Assembly (NCBI GenBank): GCA_934293005.1 | Contig: CAKQYA010000012.1 | Coordinates: forward strand, 1 to 64,000 | Direction: 5' to 3' | Origin: an uncultured Bacteroidaceae bacterium | GTDB lineage: Bacteria; Bacteroidota; Bacteroidia; Bacteroidales; Bacteroidaceae | Length of the DNA: 64,000 bases | Part shown: one piece after another, positions 44,651-53,597 of the stretch | Numbering within the stretch: the stretch's first letter is position 1 | Layout: every line of letters starts with the position of its first letter | The notes under the pieces: model-generated | Told to the model about the DNA's origin: nothing | Database searches by the model: none | The model's input: the letters and a program-made list of their open reading frames with translations, nothing else | Program-made: the position numbers and the translations under genes

Positions 44651-45799
44651 ATGAATACATTAGCGCAACATATAGAAACCCTGCTGCTTGAGCACGACTG
44701 TGTCATCATTCCTGGATTCGGCGGCTTCATCTCAAATTATGAAGAAGCCCAATACCACACAGACAATGGGAGCATCTTCATGCCCCCACACAGGTCCATA
44801 GGCTTCAACCAGCAATTACAGATAAACGATGGACTCCTCGTCCAGTCGTATATGTCTGCTTACGATGCATCATACCCTGCGGCACATCTGCAAATGGAAA
44901 AAGAAATTGAGCAGATGGCAAACCAACTTGAACTGGACGGAGAATACGACTTCGGCGCTGTAGGCAAATTGACCAAAGGCCTCGGAGAAATCATCTCTTT
45001 CGACAAATCATCCTCAAACATTGAGGCCCCATCACTTTTCGGGCTCGACAGCCTGTCTGTCATGCCTGTGAAAAGCATCATTGAGAAAAGAGAGATTGAG
45101 GCGAAAATGCAAGCTGCCTCCATCGGAATCGGCAAGACTGACAACAAGGAAGATAATGACATCTTGACAAACGACAAGAAACAAGAGGTTGTAATCCGTT
45201 TGAACCAAAGATGGATAGACTTCGGCATCTCTGTGGCGGCTGCCTTGCTGTTCTTCTTTGGCATTTCATATACGGCAATGAAAGATGTTGCAACTGAATC
45301 AGACACAGTAATTGCGGCCACCTACCCTGTCCCCAACAGCCAGCACATGAACAATGGCAACATAACGCAAGCTAAAGAAGTTGCAATAAACAAAGCAGCA
45401 CAAAAAGGCAAAGAGGTTGCAGGCGCAAACACCACAGCCACTACGAAGCAAGAGCCTGTTGCCAGCCACAACACCACAGCAAACCCGAAGCAAGAGCACA
45501 TTGACAACCACAACGCCACAAAAGCTGACAATGAAAATGCCACAAAAGCAACACAAGAAAACAAGGCTCAGCTGGCATACACAATAGTATTAGCAAGCTA
45601 TGTCGGCAAAGCCAATGCAGAAGAATACGTCAATCAATTGGGCAAGAAGGGCTTCAATGAAGCACAATATGTAAGAAAAGGGAAAGTGGGCCGCGTCATT
45701 TATTCTGGCTACACAACAGAACAGGAAGCACAGATTGCACTTGCTTCGCTGAGAAAAAAAGGCAAAGATTTCACTGAAGCATGGGTAATGCCACTTTAA
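44651..45799 (+). CDS. HU-CCDC81 / SPOR domain membrane protein
   Basis: A 382-aa protein with four parts. The first is two N-terminal HU-superfamily CCDC81-like domains (about 1-60, opening HIETLLLEHDCVIIPGFGGFISN, and about 65-125). The second is a membrane helix (about 190-206, FGISVAAALLFFFGISY). The third is a Thr/Asn/Gln/Lys-rich repetitive linker (about 220-305). The fourth is a C-terminal SPOR domain (about 308-382, YTIVLASYVGKANAEEYVNQLGKKGFNEAQYV). SPOR domains bind denuded septal peptidoglycan; the HU-like part would be cytoplasmic. The architecture could link DNA or a protein partner to the division site. No cut signal peptide is visible. Confidence 0.88.
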   Translation: MNTLAQHIETLLLEHDCVIIPGFGGFISNYEEAQYHTDNGSIFMPPHRSIGFNQQLQINDGLLVQSYMSAYDASYPAAHLQMEKEIEQMANQLELDGEYDFGAVGKLTKGLGEIISFDKSSSNIEAPSLFGLDSLSVMPVKSIIEKREIEAKMQAASIGIGKTDNKEDNDILTNDKKQEVVIRLNQRWIDFGISVAAALLFFFGISYTAMKDVATESDTVIAATYPVPNSQHMNNGNITQAKEVAINKAAQKGKEVAGANTTATTKQEPVASHNTTANPKQEHIDNHNATKADNENATKATQENKAQLAYTIVLASYVGKANAEEYVNQLGKKGFNEAQYVRKGKVGRVIYSGYTTEQEAQIALASLRKKGKDFTEAWVMPL

Positions 45800-46059
45800 C
45801 AAGGCTGGCACATGTATTTAAATTGTATATTTTCATACGACTTAATGAGCATCAAACATGCTCATCACGGAACGACAGGACATCACAAATGATGTACAGA
45901 CCCTTCAAACGAATATGCCCAAGTGCAGTATGCAAGCGTAATATCACTGCTGACAACTACAAACACAAAATAAGACAGTGTTCACCAAATCGACATATTG
46001 ACATTTGCACAACAAAGGAAATCGATATAATATCATCATTATTAGACAAGTTATACTAA

Positions 46060-46596
46060 ATGAAAAGAGTACGGTGTCCCAAATGCGACAGCTATATCGT
46101 ATTTGACGAGACAAAATACAAGGAAGGCCAATCGCTTGTATTCGTGTGCGAGCAATGCAAAAAAGAGTTTGGCATCAGAATAGGCAAATCAAAACTTGCC
46201 GACAAGCATGAGGAACGTTCTCTTGACGAACATGCATACAGTCAAGACTACGGAAGCATAGTGGTGGTTGAGAATGCATTTGCGTTCAAGCAGGTCATAC
46301 CGCTCGATTATGGCAAAAACGAATTTGGACGTTACATAAAGGGCACAAACATCAACAAACCCATTGAGACACGCGACCCAAGCATAGACACGTTCCATTG
46401 CACAATAACAGTTAAAAAAGACAAGAAAGGAAAGCTTCAATATATTCTCCAAGATGCTCCCAGCGACACTGGCACATTCTATATGAATGAAATATTGCGA
46501 GACGTCGACAGGATAAACATGGAAGATGGAGCTATCATCACCATAGGAGCCACAACGCTCATACTTCGCAAGGCAGAACTGCAAGCACAAGATTAA
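46060..46596 (+). CDS. Zinc-ribbon and FHA-domain protein
   Basis: A 178-aa cytosolic protein. The N-terminal zinc ribbon has CPKC and CEQC knuckles (about residues 5-8 and 31-34). A C-terminal FHA-like domain (about 78-172) carries FGR, a THR/SER-less DTFHCTI strand, an MNE segment in place of the usual Asn turn, and a closing IITIGATTLIL strand. FHA domains bind phosphothreonine. No Ser/Thr kinase gene is nearby. It is placed before two AraC-type regulators. Confidence 0.8.
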   Translation: MKRVRCPKCDSYIVFDETKYKEGQSLVFVCEQCKKEFGIRIGKSKLADKHEERSLDEHAYSQDYGSIVVVENAFAFKQVIPLDYGKNEFGRYIKGTNINKPIETRDPSIDTFHCTITVKKDKKGKLQYILQDAPSDTGTFYMNEILRDVDRINMEDGAIITIGATTLILRKAELQAQD

Positions 46597-46751
46597 AATC
46601 AATATAGATTACATCATGTGATTGTGCACATCAGCCAATGCGTCACGCATTGGATTCAAACCAATCTGCACGAATGTCAGCATCGACATATAGCTTGACA
46701 CAAACTGCAACTCAATAAGGAATTATTTAAACATCATAACAATAAAACATT

Positions 46752-47675
46752 ATGATATTAGCAGGAGATATTATCACAAAAAATGATGCCCAAGATGCGT
46801 TTTTCTCTTCATTCAAAGACAAATACAACATCATGGACAATCTTGATCGCAAAAATGACCCAACAGTGCATGCACGTTCTGAAATCTACAACTCAGAATA
46901 TGTGTACGTCACAATTGTGCTAAGGGGAACGCTCCGTCTTGTGGTAGGCGGAGTTGATGTTCAGATCAAACAAAACGAAATGATTGCTGTAATGCCATGC
47001 CTCAGCGTGGAAGTGAAAGAATCAAAATGCTTGTACTTCGCCTACCTCGTGAAAAGCTACATCACATCAGGCATCTACAGCCGCACAGGAATTGGCAAAG
47101 AAAAGTCTTATATATATGCATTCAACTTCACGCACGTGCACTTGGGCCAGGAAACAGCAATGGTCCTCTTCGACATGTACAAGCGAATCAAAGCAGAACA
47201 CGCTCGCCCCGACTACCGCATGAAAGAAATAACACTGCGCAACCTTCATACAGCCATGCTTGCCAAAGAAGCATCACTCATCTTGCCAACAGACAAGATC
47301 GTTCATGTGAAGAACACACGCCAATACGGTTTCTTCAGAGACTTCATGTCCCTGCTGCGCGACACCCACACCATGGAACGCTCTGTGCAATACTATGCAG
47401 GCAAAATGAACATCACGCCAAAGTATCTTTCTGCCATCGTTCTCAACTTTACGGGGTTGACAGCATCGCAAGTCATTGACCAATACGTAGCTTATGCCAT
47501 TAAACAAAAGCTTTATACAAATGAGCATAACATCAAGTCAATCAGTAAGGAATTTAATTTCCCGAGTCAAAGCTTCTTTGGCCGCTACTTCAAGCGCATC
47601 ACTGGACTGTCACCAAACGAATATATAAAGAAGCACAATATTAAATCAATCAACTTTGACCAAGGTCAAGAATAA
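46752..47675 (+). CDS. AraC-family transcriptional regulator (first of a tandem pair)
   Basis: A 307-aa protein. The N-terminal cupin-like sensor (about 30-160: YVTIVLRGTLRLVVGGVDVQIKQNEMIAVMP) is followed by two C-terminal HTH motifs: YYAGKMNITPKYLSAIV and SISKEFNFPSQSFFGRYFKRITGLSPNEYIKKH. It lies 15 bp before a paralogue. The ligand is unknown; no catabolic genes are nearby. Confidence 0.92.
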   Translation: MILAGDIITKNDAQDAFFSSFKDKYNIMDNLDRKNDPTVHARSEIYNSEYVYVTIVLRGTLRLVVGGVDVQIKQNEMIAVMPCLSVEVKESKCLYFAYLVKSYITSGIYSRTGIGKEKSYIYAFNFTHVHLGQETAMVLFDMYKRIKAEHARPDYRMKEITLRNLHTAMLAKEASLILPTDKIVHVKNTRQYGFFRDFMSLLRDTHTMERSVQYYAGKMNITPKYLSAIVLNFTGLTASQVIDQYVAYAIKQKLYTNEHNIKSISKEFNFPSQSFFGRYFKRITGLSPNEYIKKHNIKSINFDQGQE

Positions 47676-47689
47676 AAATCTGCAAAAGC

Positions 47690-48664
47690 ATGTTAGATCA
47701 AAATTCATCAAAAGCAGAGAATAGAAATATCAGATACGTTGAGTATGTCGACGTGTTCTCTCAGCCAAATGTAACACCAGCCGCATGCGTGAGGAACAAC
47801 CTTATGCTATTCGACTCGTTCGACGGCACAAACCCACTTCCTGAGATCTTCTATGAGACCCCAAACAAGATATACCAAAACATGTACCTCTTCATACAAA
47901 GAGGCACGCTCGTCGTATCCGTCAACAACGAGGAGACCATATTGGAAGGAGGCGACTCGCTCATGGTAATGCCTGAGAACATCCTCAGGATAAAGTCTGT
48001 TTCTCCAGACATGAAATGCTTCATGTTTGTCATATACCCCAAACTGGCAAGCGAAGTGTTCACAGACGTGGGTCTTGTCTACAGCAACGCGCGCCTCTCA
48101 CTGCGCCATTTCGCTTCAAAGACATCGCCCGAACAGATGCAGAACATGCTTGACCTCTATGAGGAAATCAAGAAAGACTTGCTGACGAACGACTATGAAT
48201 ACAAAGGACTTTACATTAAAAGCCTTTTGGGCATTTTGCTGGTTGAAGTCATCAACATTCACAACATCGTGCCTATGCCACTTGAAGGCAACAGCAACTC
48301 GAGACAATACGATGTGTATTGCCGTTTCATATCATTGCTCAACAAATACACCATCGAGCACCGCTCTGTGCAGTACTATGCAGACCAGCTTGGCATTTCA
48401 AGCAAATACCTGTCATATGTATGCATCAGCTACAGCAACAAGAACGCCTCCACATGGATTGACGAAGCTGTGATACAGAAGGCTAAAGCACTTATATTAG
48501 TGCACCGCTACTCGCTCAGCGAAGCAAGCGAAATCCTTCATTTCTCATCAATAAGCAGCTTCAGCCGCTTCTTTGCGCGTGTGACAGGCACCACTCCGAA
48601 AGGATTTCTTAAAGAACAAACCAAAAAACTGAGAAACACAAGCAGCAGAAGTGTTGTAAATTAA
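47690..48664 (+). CDS. AraC-family transcriptional regulator (second of a tandem pair)
   Basis: A 324-aa paralogue of the preceding regulator with the same order: a cupin-like sensor (MYLFIQRGTLVVSVNNEETILEGGDSLMVMP), then HTH motifs YYADQLGISSKYLSYV and SLSEASEILHFSSISSFSRFFARVTGTTPKGFL. Shared blocks such as SVQYYA in both suggest local duplication, now well diverged. They may act together or as a heteromer. A stem-loop follows (48711-48755), then nhaA. Confidence 0.92.
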   Translation: MLDQNSSKAENRNIRYVEYVDVFSQPNVTPAACVRNNLMLFDSFDGTNPLPEIFYETPNKIYQNMYLFIQRGTLVVSVNNEETILEGGDSLMVMPENILRIKSVSPDMKCFMFVIYPKLASEVFTDVGLVYSNARLSLRHFASKTSPEQMQNMLDLYEEIKKDLLTNDYEYKGLYIKSLLGILLVEVINIHNIVPMPLEGNSNSRQYDVYCRFISLLNKYTIEHRSVQYYADQLGISSKYLSYVCISYSNKNASTWIDEAVIQKAKALILVHRYSLSEASEILHFSSISSFSRFFARVTGTTPKGFLKEQTKKLRNTSSRSVVN

Positions 48665-48710
48665 ACAGCATTTCGAGACTTCCACATCAAGATGTGGCCA
48701 CTAACACATT

Positions 48711-48755
48711 TTAAGCACTTGTTTGCCAAACGACAAGCGGCAAACAGGTGCTTAA
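48711..48755 (+). terminator. Stem-loop after the AraC pair
   Basis: TTAAGCACTTGTTTGCC (48711-48727) pairs with GGCAAACAGGTGCTTAA (48739-48755), with one G-U pair. The T-run is weak, so it may be a terminator or an mRNA-stabilising hairpin. Confidence 0.6.
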
Positions 48756-48802
48756 CTAATAAAATACACAACAAAATCTATTTGATTATAATGCAATAAT
48801 TT

Positions 48803-50227
48803 ATGAGATTGATTCCCATATACACTTGGAACAGGGAACTGCATTCGATGAAATTAAGCAGGACAAATTTCAAGAATCAACCATGGGCTGCAGGAGCAAT
48901 ACTTCTTCTGTGCGTGATAGTTGCTATGCTTATAGCCAACATCCCTTACACCTCGCATATCTACCACTCCATACTTGAGACAAAACTGTCAATCACAATC
49001 ACAAACAGCAGATTCGGAACGACCACCCTGCCCAAGGACATGAATGTGGAGAAATTCATCAACGACATCCTAATGGTGGTATTCTTCTTCACCGTCGGGC
49101 TAGAGATTAAGCGCGAGGTGATATGCGGAGAATTATCGAGCGTGAAGAAAGCGATGCTTCCTGTGATAGCAGCCGCAGGCGGAATGGCTGCGCCAGCATT
49201 GATATACAGCGCATTCAATATTGGCACATCCACTGCTGGCGGTTGGGGCATTCCTACAGCTACCGACATTGCCTTCGCAATGGGAATAATGTCTATCTTA
49301 GGCAATAAGGTGCCTGTGTCGCTCAAGATATTCCTGACAGCACTGGCTATTGCCGACGACCTTGGAGCAATACTTGTTGTCGCGCTTTTCTACGGAGGCA
49401 AGATAAACTTCACCTTGCTTGTCATTGCCATGGTGATTCTTGCCCTAATATGGGTCATAAACCGCTTAGGAGAAAAACGCCCGATGTTCTATTTGGTTCC
49501 TGCCATAGCAGTCTGGTTCTTGTTCTACTATTCTGGCATACATTCCACAATGTCAGGAGTTGTGATGGCATTCATGATACCAATGGAAGCTCGCTACCCC
49601 CGCCAATGTCTGAGACGCAACATGAACAAATACATCAAGCGTATCATACGTTATGATGAAGACGCTTTCGAAAGCGGCACAAATTTTCCCAATAGCCCGC
49701 AAAGACATTGCCTGCGCCGCATGAGCCATGTGACCAATAATTCCATTGGAATGTCATACCGACTGGAACATGCGCTCACGCCATTCGTGAATTTCGGCAT
49801 CATGCCAATATTCGCGCTCGCAAATGCAGGAGTGGAAATACCCGACCTCAGTTTCTTCAACATATTCCAGCCATTGCCCTTCGATGGAGTAGGCTTCGCA
49901 AGCCTTGGCGTTTTCCTCGGCCTGCTTCTTGGCAAGCCTGTTGGCATTACGATTGCCAGCTATATAGCCATCAAATGCAAAGTTGGCGAAATGCCGCAGG
50001 GCGCATCATGGAAGATGCTTTTTGCTGTGGCTTGCCTCGGAGGCATCGGCTTCACCATGTCTATTTTTGTCGACACCCTGTCGTTTGGTGAATTGCCTAA
50101 GGAACAGATGGCTATGCTGCAAGCATCAGGAAAGATTGCCGTGCTGCTTGGCTCTCTATGCGCAGGAGTGCTCGGCTCATTGCTGATAAACGCATTCCAC
50201 AAGTTGGAATCGAAAGGCAAAGCATAA
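48803..50227 (+). CDS. nhaA: Na+/H+ antiporter NhaA
   Basis: A 474-aa inner-membrane antiporter exchanging Na+ for H+. Hallmarks are VFFFTVGLEIKREVICGELSS, GWGIPTATDIAFAMGI and ALAIADDLGAILVVALFY with the paired ion-binding Asp residues. A charged loop insertion in the middle (about 280-315, KRIIRYDEDAFESGTNFP) is seen in Bacteroidetes NhaA. An in-frame ATG at 48848 could be the real start. The next gene, dnaB, converges, with a shared terminator. Confidence 0.94.
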   Translation: MRLIPIYTWNRELHSMKLSRTNFKNQPWAAGAILLLCVIVAMLIANIPYTSHIYHSILETKLSITITNSRFGTTTLPKDMNVEKFINDILMVVFFFTVGLEIKREVICGELSSVKKAMLPVIAAAGGMAAPALIYSAFNIGTSTAGGWGIPTATDIAFAMGIMSILGNKVPVSLKIFLTALAIADDLGAILVVALFYGGKINFTLLVIAMVILALIWVINRLGEKRPMFYLVPAIAVWFLFYYSGIHSTMSGVVMAFMIPMEARYPRQCLRRNMNKYIKRIIRYDEDAFESGTNFPNSPQRHCLRRMSHVTNNSIGMSYRLEHALTPFVNFGIMPIFALANAGVEIPDLSFFNIFQPLPFDGVGFASLGVFLGLLLGKPVGITIASYIAIKCKVGEMPQGASWKMLFAVACLGGIGFTMSIFVDTLSFGELPKEQMAMLQASGKIAVLLGSLCAGVLGSLLINAFHKLESKGKA

Positions 50228-50291
50228 CAATCACGATGCCGCTTCAGCAGCTCTGACCTGCATGCGGCGCATACGACATCACGAATTAACA

Positions 50292-50343
50292 CCAAACGGA
50301 AGAAGCCCGCATGCTTTGAGGCATGCGGGCTTCTTCCGTTTGG
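50292..50343. terminator. Bidirectional terminator between nhaA and dnaB
   Basis: A perfect 23-bp stem (50292-50314 with 50321-50343) around a 6-nt loop, between convergent genes. The T-tracts are short, but the stem is exceptionally stable. Confidence 0.8.
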
Positions 50344-50404
50344 CATACGGCATTTTTCATAATGCCATAAGACTGATTTAGAATATCACATGTGGATGGC
50401 CAAG

Positions 50405-51961
50405 TCAAAATGGTGCTTCTGAAGGAGCCGAAGAAGAATCAAGCCCCGCAAAAGCATCATCATCCATATTGATCTTCGACTGTGAAGGCTTGATAGTGCC
50501 GTCATCACTTGGCAAAGGCGGATTGACATCGTCCAAATTCATGAAACGCGCAAATTCGCCCACGAAGCGGAGACGCACATCACCAACTGCACCATTACGG
50601 TGCTTTGCTATGATAATTTCAGCAACACCTTTCAAGTCGTTATTGTACTGGTCCTTATATATCTTATAATACTCAGGCCTGTGAATGAAACACACCATAT
50701 CGGCATCCTGCTCAATGGCACCCGACTCACGGAGGTCACTCAACTGAGGACGCTTGCTGTCAGGACTGTCAGGCGTGCTGCTTGCGCGCTGCTCAACGGA
50801 ACGGTTCAACTGAGAAAGAGCTATAATGGGAATATTCAATTCCTTAGCCAATCCTTTGAGTGAGCGAGAGATGGTCGAGACCTCCTCCTGGCGCGAATTA
50901 TACGTCATGCCAGAAGCATTCATAAGCTGAAGGTAGTCGATGATGATCATCTGAACGCCATAATCGCGGACCAGTCGGCGCGCCTTTGTGCGCAACTCAA
51001 AAACGGATAGCGATGGAGTGTCGTCGACATAAAAAGGCGCACCATACAACGAACGCATCTTATAGCCCAACTGACTCCATTCGTAAGGCAGCAAACGGCC
51101 ACTTTTGATTTTCTCGCCAGGAATCTCGCACACGTTGACCAGCAAGCGGTTGACCAGCTGTACATTTGACATTTCAAGAGAAAACATTGCTATCGGAATC
51201 TGATGGTCAACAGCCATGTTGCGTGCCATGGAAAGCACAAATGCCGTCTTTCCCATGGCTGGACGGGCAGCAATGATTATCAAATCCGAATTTTGCCATC
51301 CAGAGGTCATCTCGTCAAGTTTGTCAAATCCTGAAGTGAGGCCAGACAATCCATCCGTGCGCGCCGCTGCCTTTTGCAGCATTTCATATGCTTCATTGAT
51401 GACAGGGTCAATCTGGGTGAAGTCTTTTTTCAAGTTAGATTTTGACAGCTCAAAGAGTTTGCCCTCGGCCATCTGCATCAATTCCTGAATGTCTTGCGAC
51501 TCATCAAACGCCAGTTTCTGTATATTGCTCGTATATGTGATCAGATCACGCGCAAGAGCCTTTTGAGCCACTATGCGGGCATGATATTCCAGATGCGCAG
51601 AAGAAAGCACCGAGCGAGACAAGTCTGCTATATACGCAGCACCTCCGGCATTTTCCAAATCGCCTGTCTTCTGCAACTGCTCCACCACTGTGAGCACATC
51701 CACAGGAGCGTCGAGGCCCACCAATGTCTGTATCGCCTGAAAAATGATTTGATGCTTTTTCTCGTAAAACGAATGTGGCTTGAGGAAATCGGCCACCACT
51801 CCAAATGCATCCTGCTCAATGATGCATGCTCCAAGCACAGCCTTCTCAAAATCCACCGCTTGGGGTTGCACTCTTCCCAACTGCATCAAGGCATCTTCTT
51901 CACTGTTGCGAGCAGATGACCGTCGTCTTGTAGTTTTAGTTTGTTCTGCCATTTCTTTCAC
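50405..51961 (-). CDS. dnaB: Replicative DNA helicase DnaB
   Basis: A 518-aa hexameric helicase with the DnaB N-terminal domain (about 33-135, PQAVDFEKAVLGACIIEQDAF) and RecA-like C-terminal motor with Walker A ARPAMGKTAF, IIIDYLQLM and the DLRESGAIEQDADMVCFIHRPEYY arginine-finger region. No intein or insertion is present. The start could also be the internal ATG at 51952. A near-perfect promoter lies 50-80 bp upstream on the minus strand. Confidence 0.95.
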   Translation of the reverse strand: MKEMAEQTKTTRRRSSARNSEEDALMQLGRVQPQAVDFEKAVLGACIIEQDAFGVVADFLKPHSFYEKKHQIIFQAIQTLVGLDAPVDVLTVVEQLQKTGDLENAGGAAYIADLSRSVLSSAHLEYHARIVAQKALARDLITYTSNIQKLAFDESQDIQELMQMAEGKLFELSKSNLKKDFTQIDPVINEAYEMLQKAAARTDGLSGLTSGFDKLDEMTSGWQNSDLIIIAARPAMGKTAFVLSMARNMAVDHQIPIAMFSLEMSNVQLVNRLLVNVCEIPGEKIKSGRLLPYEWSQLGYKMRSLYGAPFYVDDTPSLSVFELRTKARRLVRDYGVQMIIIDYLQLMNASGMTYNSRQEEVSTISRSLKGLAKELNIPIIALSQLNRSVEQRASSTPDSPDSKRPQLSDLRESGAIEQDADMVCFIHRPEYYKIYKDQYNNDLKGVAEIIIAKHRNGAVGDVRLRFVGEFARFMNLDDVNPPLPSDDGTIKPSQSKINMDDDAFAGLDSSSAPSEAPF

Positions 51962-52011
51962 GTTGCTCCGTCAATAATGGACGGATTTAGTCATAAGTAT
52001 TTTTAGTCTTG

Positions 52012-52043
52012 CAAAATTAGATATTATTTTCCAAACGAACAAA
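52012..52043 (-). promoter_or_regulatory. Near-consensus dnaB promoter
   Basis: On the minus strand TTTG (complement of 52040-52043), exactly 20 bp, TAATTTTG (complement of 52012-52019). Confidence 0.75.
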
Positions 52044-52092
52044 GATAAGCTTTAAAAAAATAATATCATATCCATATTTATGCCTTTATAAA

Positions 52093-52124
52093 TTTCTATG
52101 TTTAATTAAAAATTGCTAACTTTG
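52093..52124 (+). promoter_or_regulatory. Putative nqr operon promoter
   Basis: TTTC (52093-52096), 20 bp, TAACTTTG (52117-52124), giving a leader of about 110 nt before nqrA. Confidence 0.6.
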
Positions 52125-52241
52125 TAGCGATTTTCTGTGCTGTGCACAAACATGGCTATTTTACCCTACTTTGGAATGCATGGAAAACCATCCAAACAGC
52201 GCAAATCTGAAGAAACTAACATCAAGTTAATATTAACAAAT

Positions 52242-53585
52242 ATGGCGAATGTAATTAAGCTAAAGAAAGGCCTCGACATCAATCTCAAAGGAAAGGCTGC
52301 ATCTAAGGTCACTGCCACAGAAGCATCTAAGACTTATGGTCTTATTCCAGATGCCTTTTGGGGCATGAAGCCAAAAGTTGTAGTTAAAGAAGGAGATGAA
52401 GTCAAGGCTGGAGATGCTTTGTTTGTAAACAAGTTGCATCCCGAGATGAAATTCGTCTCTCCTGTATCGGGCAAAGTAGTGCTTGTGGAGAGAGGCGAGC
52501 GTCGTAAAGTTTTAAGCGTTCAAGTTGAAGCATCTGCCACCCAGCAGTATGTAGACTTCGGCAAGAAGCAAGTGAATTCGCTCAATGCAGGTGATGTGAA
52601 GGCAGCCCTTCTCGAAAGCGGTCTGTTCTCTTTCATCATTCAGCGTCCTTACGCTGTTGTCGCAAATCCCGATGACACGCCTAAGGCGATTTTCATTTCT
52701 GCATTCAGCGACATGCCTCTTGCAGCCGATGTGAACGTGGCTCTCAAAGGCAAAGAGAAAGACTTCCAGACAGGAGTTGACGCCCTTGCCAAGATTGCCA
52801 AAGTTCATGTGGGAATCAAATCTGGTTCAATCCTTGCTTCCACAAAGAACGCCGAGGTCACTGAATTCCAAGGAAAATGCCCTGCAGGAAATGTTGGAGT
52901 TCAGATTAACCATATAAGCCCTGTCAACAAGGGAGAAGTGGTTTGGACGCTCGCAGCAGAGGAAGTGGCAATGATAGGCCATCTCTTCAATGAAGGCAAA
53001 GTTGTCTTGGAACGCAACATAGCTGTTGCTGGATCGGAAATCAAAGACCCACAGTACAAGACAGTAATGATTGGCGCAAGAATAGGAGACATCGTCAAGA
53101 ACAACGTCAACACAGACAAGAAGGTTCGCCTCATAGACGGCAACCCTCTCACAGGCGTGCAGACATCTGCCGATTCATTCCTCATGGCACACAGCACAGA
53201 AGTAACTGCCATACCTGAGGGTGACAACGCCGACGAACTCTTTGGCTGGATAGCACCACGCCTCAACGAGTTCTCCACAAGCCGTTCATACTTCACATGG
53301 CTCCAGCCAAAGAGCAAGGAGTATGTGCTCGACGCTCGTGTCAAAGGCGGACATCGCCACATGATTTTCAGCGGTGAATATGATTCAGTATTCCCAATGG
53401 ACATCTATCCAGAACAACTTGTCAAAGCAATCATCTCCGGCGACATAGACCGCATGGAAGCATTGGGCATCTATGAGGTTGCGCCTGAGGACTTTGCCGT
53501 GGCTGAGTTCGTGGATAGCTCTAAAGTAGAACTTCAGCGTATCGTCCGTGAAGGACTCGATATGCTTCGCAAAGAAAACGAATAA
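52242..53585 (+). CDS. nqrA: Na+-translocating NADH:quinone reductase subunit A
   Basis: A 447-aa cytoplasmic subunit of the six-subunit sodium pump. It starts MANVIKLKKGLDINLKGKA as in family members. The frame is open further upstream to 52137, but that extension is not family-like and runs into the promoter leader. It is the first gene of a complete nqrABCDEF operon. Length is as expected. Confidence 0.95.
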   Translation: MANVIKLKKGLDINLKGKAASKVTATEASKTYGLIPDAFWGMKPKVVVKEGDEVKAGDALFVNKLHPEMKFVSPVSGKVVLVERGERRKVLSVQVEASATQQYVDFGKKQVNSLNAGDVKAALLESGLFSFIIQRPYAVVANPDDTPKAIFISAFSDMPLAADVNVALKGKEKDFQTGVDALAKIAKVHVGIKSGSILASTKNAEVTEFQGKCPAGNVGVQINHISPVNKGEVVWTLAAEEVAMIGHLFNEGKVVLERNIAVAGSEIKDPQYKTVMIGARIGDIVKNNVNTDKKVRLIDGNPLTGVQTSADSFLMAHSTEVTAIPEGDNADELFGWIAPRLNEFSTSRSYFTWLQPKSKEYVLDARVKGGHRHMIFSGEYDSVFPMDIYPEQLVKAIISGDIDRMEALGIYEVAPEDFAVAEFVDSSKVELQRIVREGLDMLRKENE

Positions 53586-53597
53586 GCACAAAGCACT

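Noticed and set aside
52137..52241. Upstream start for nqrA
   Set aside because: The extra 35 residues are not NqrA-like and begin just 13 bp after the -7 box; the family N-terminus begins at 52242.
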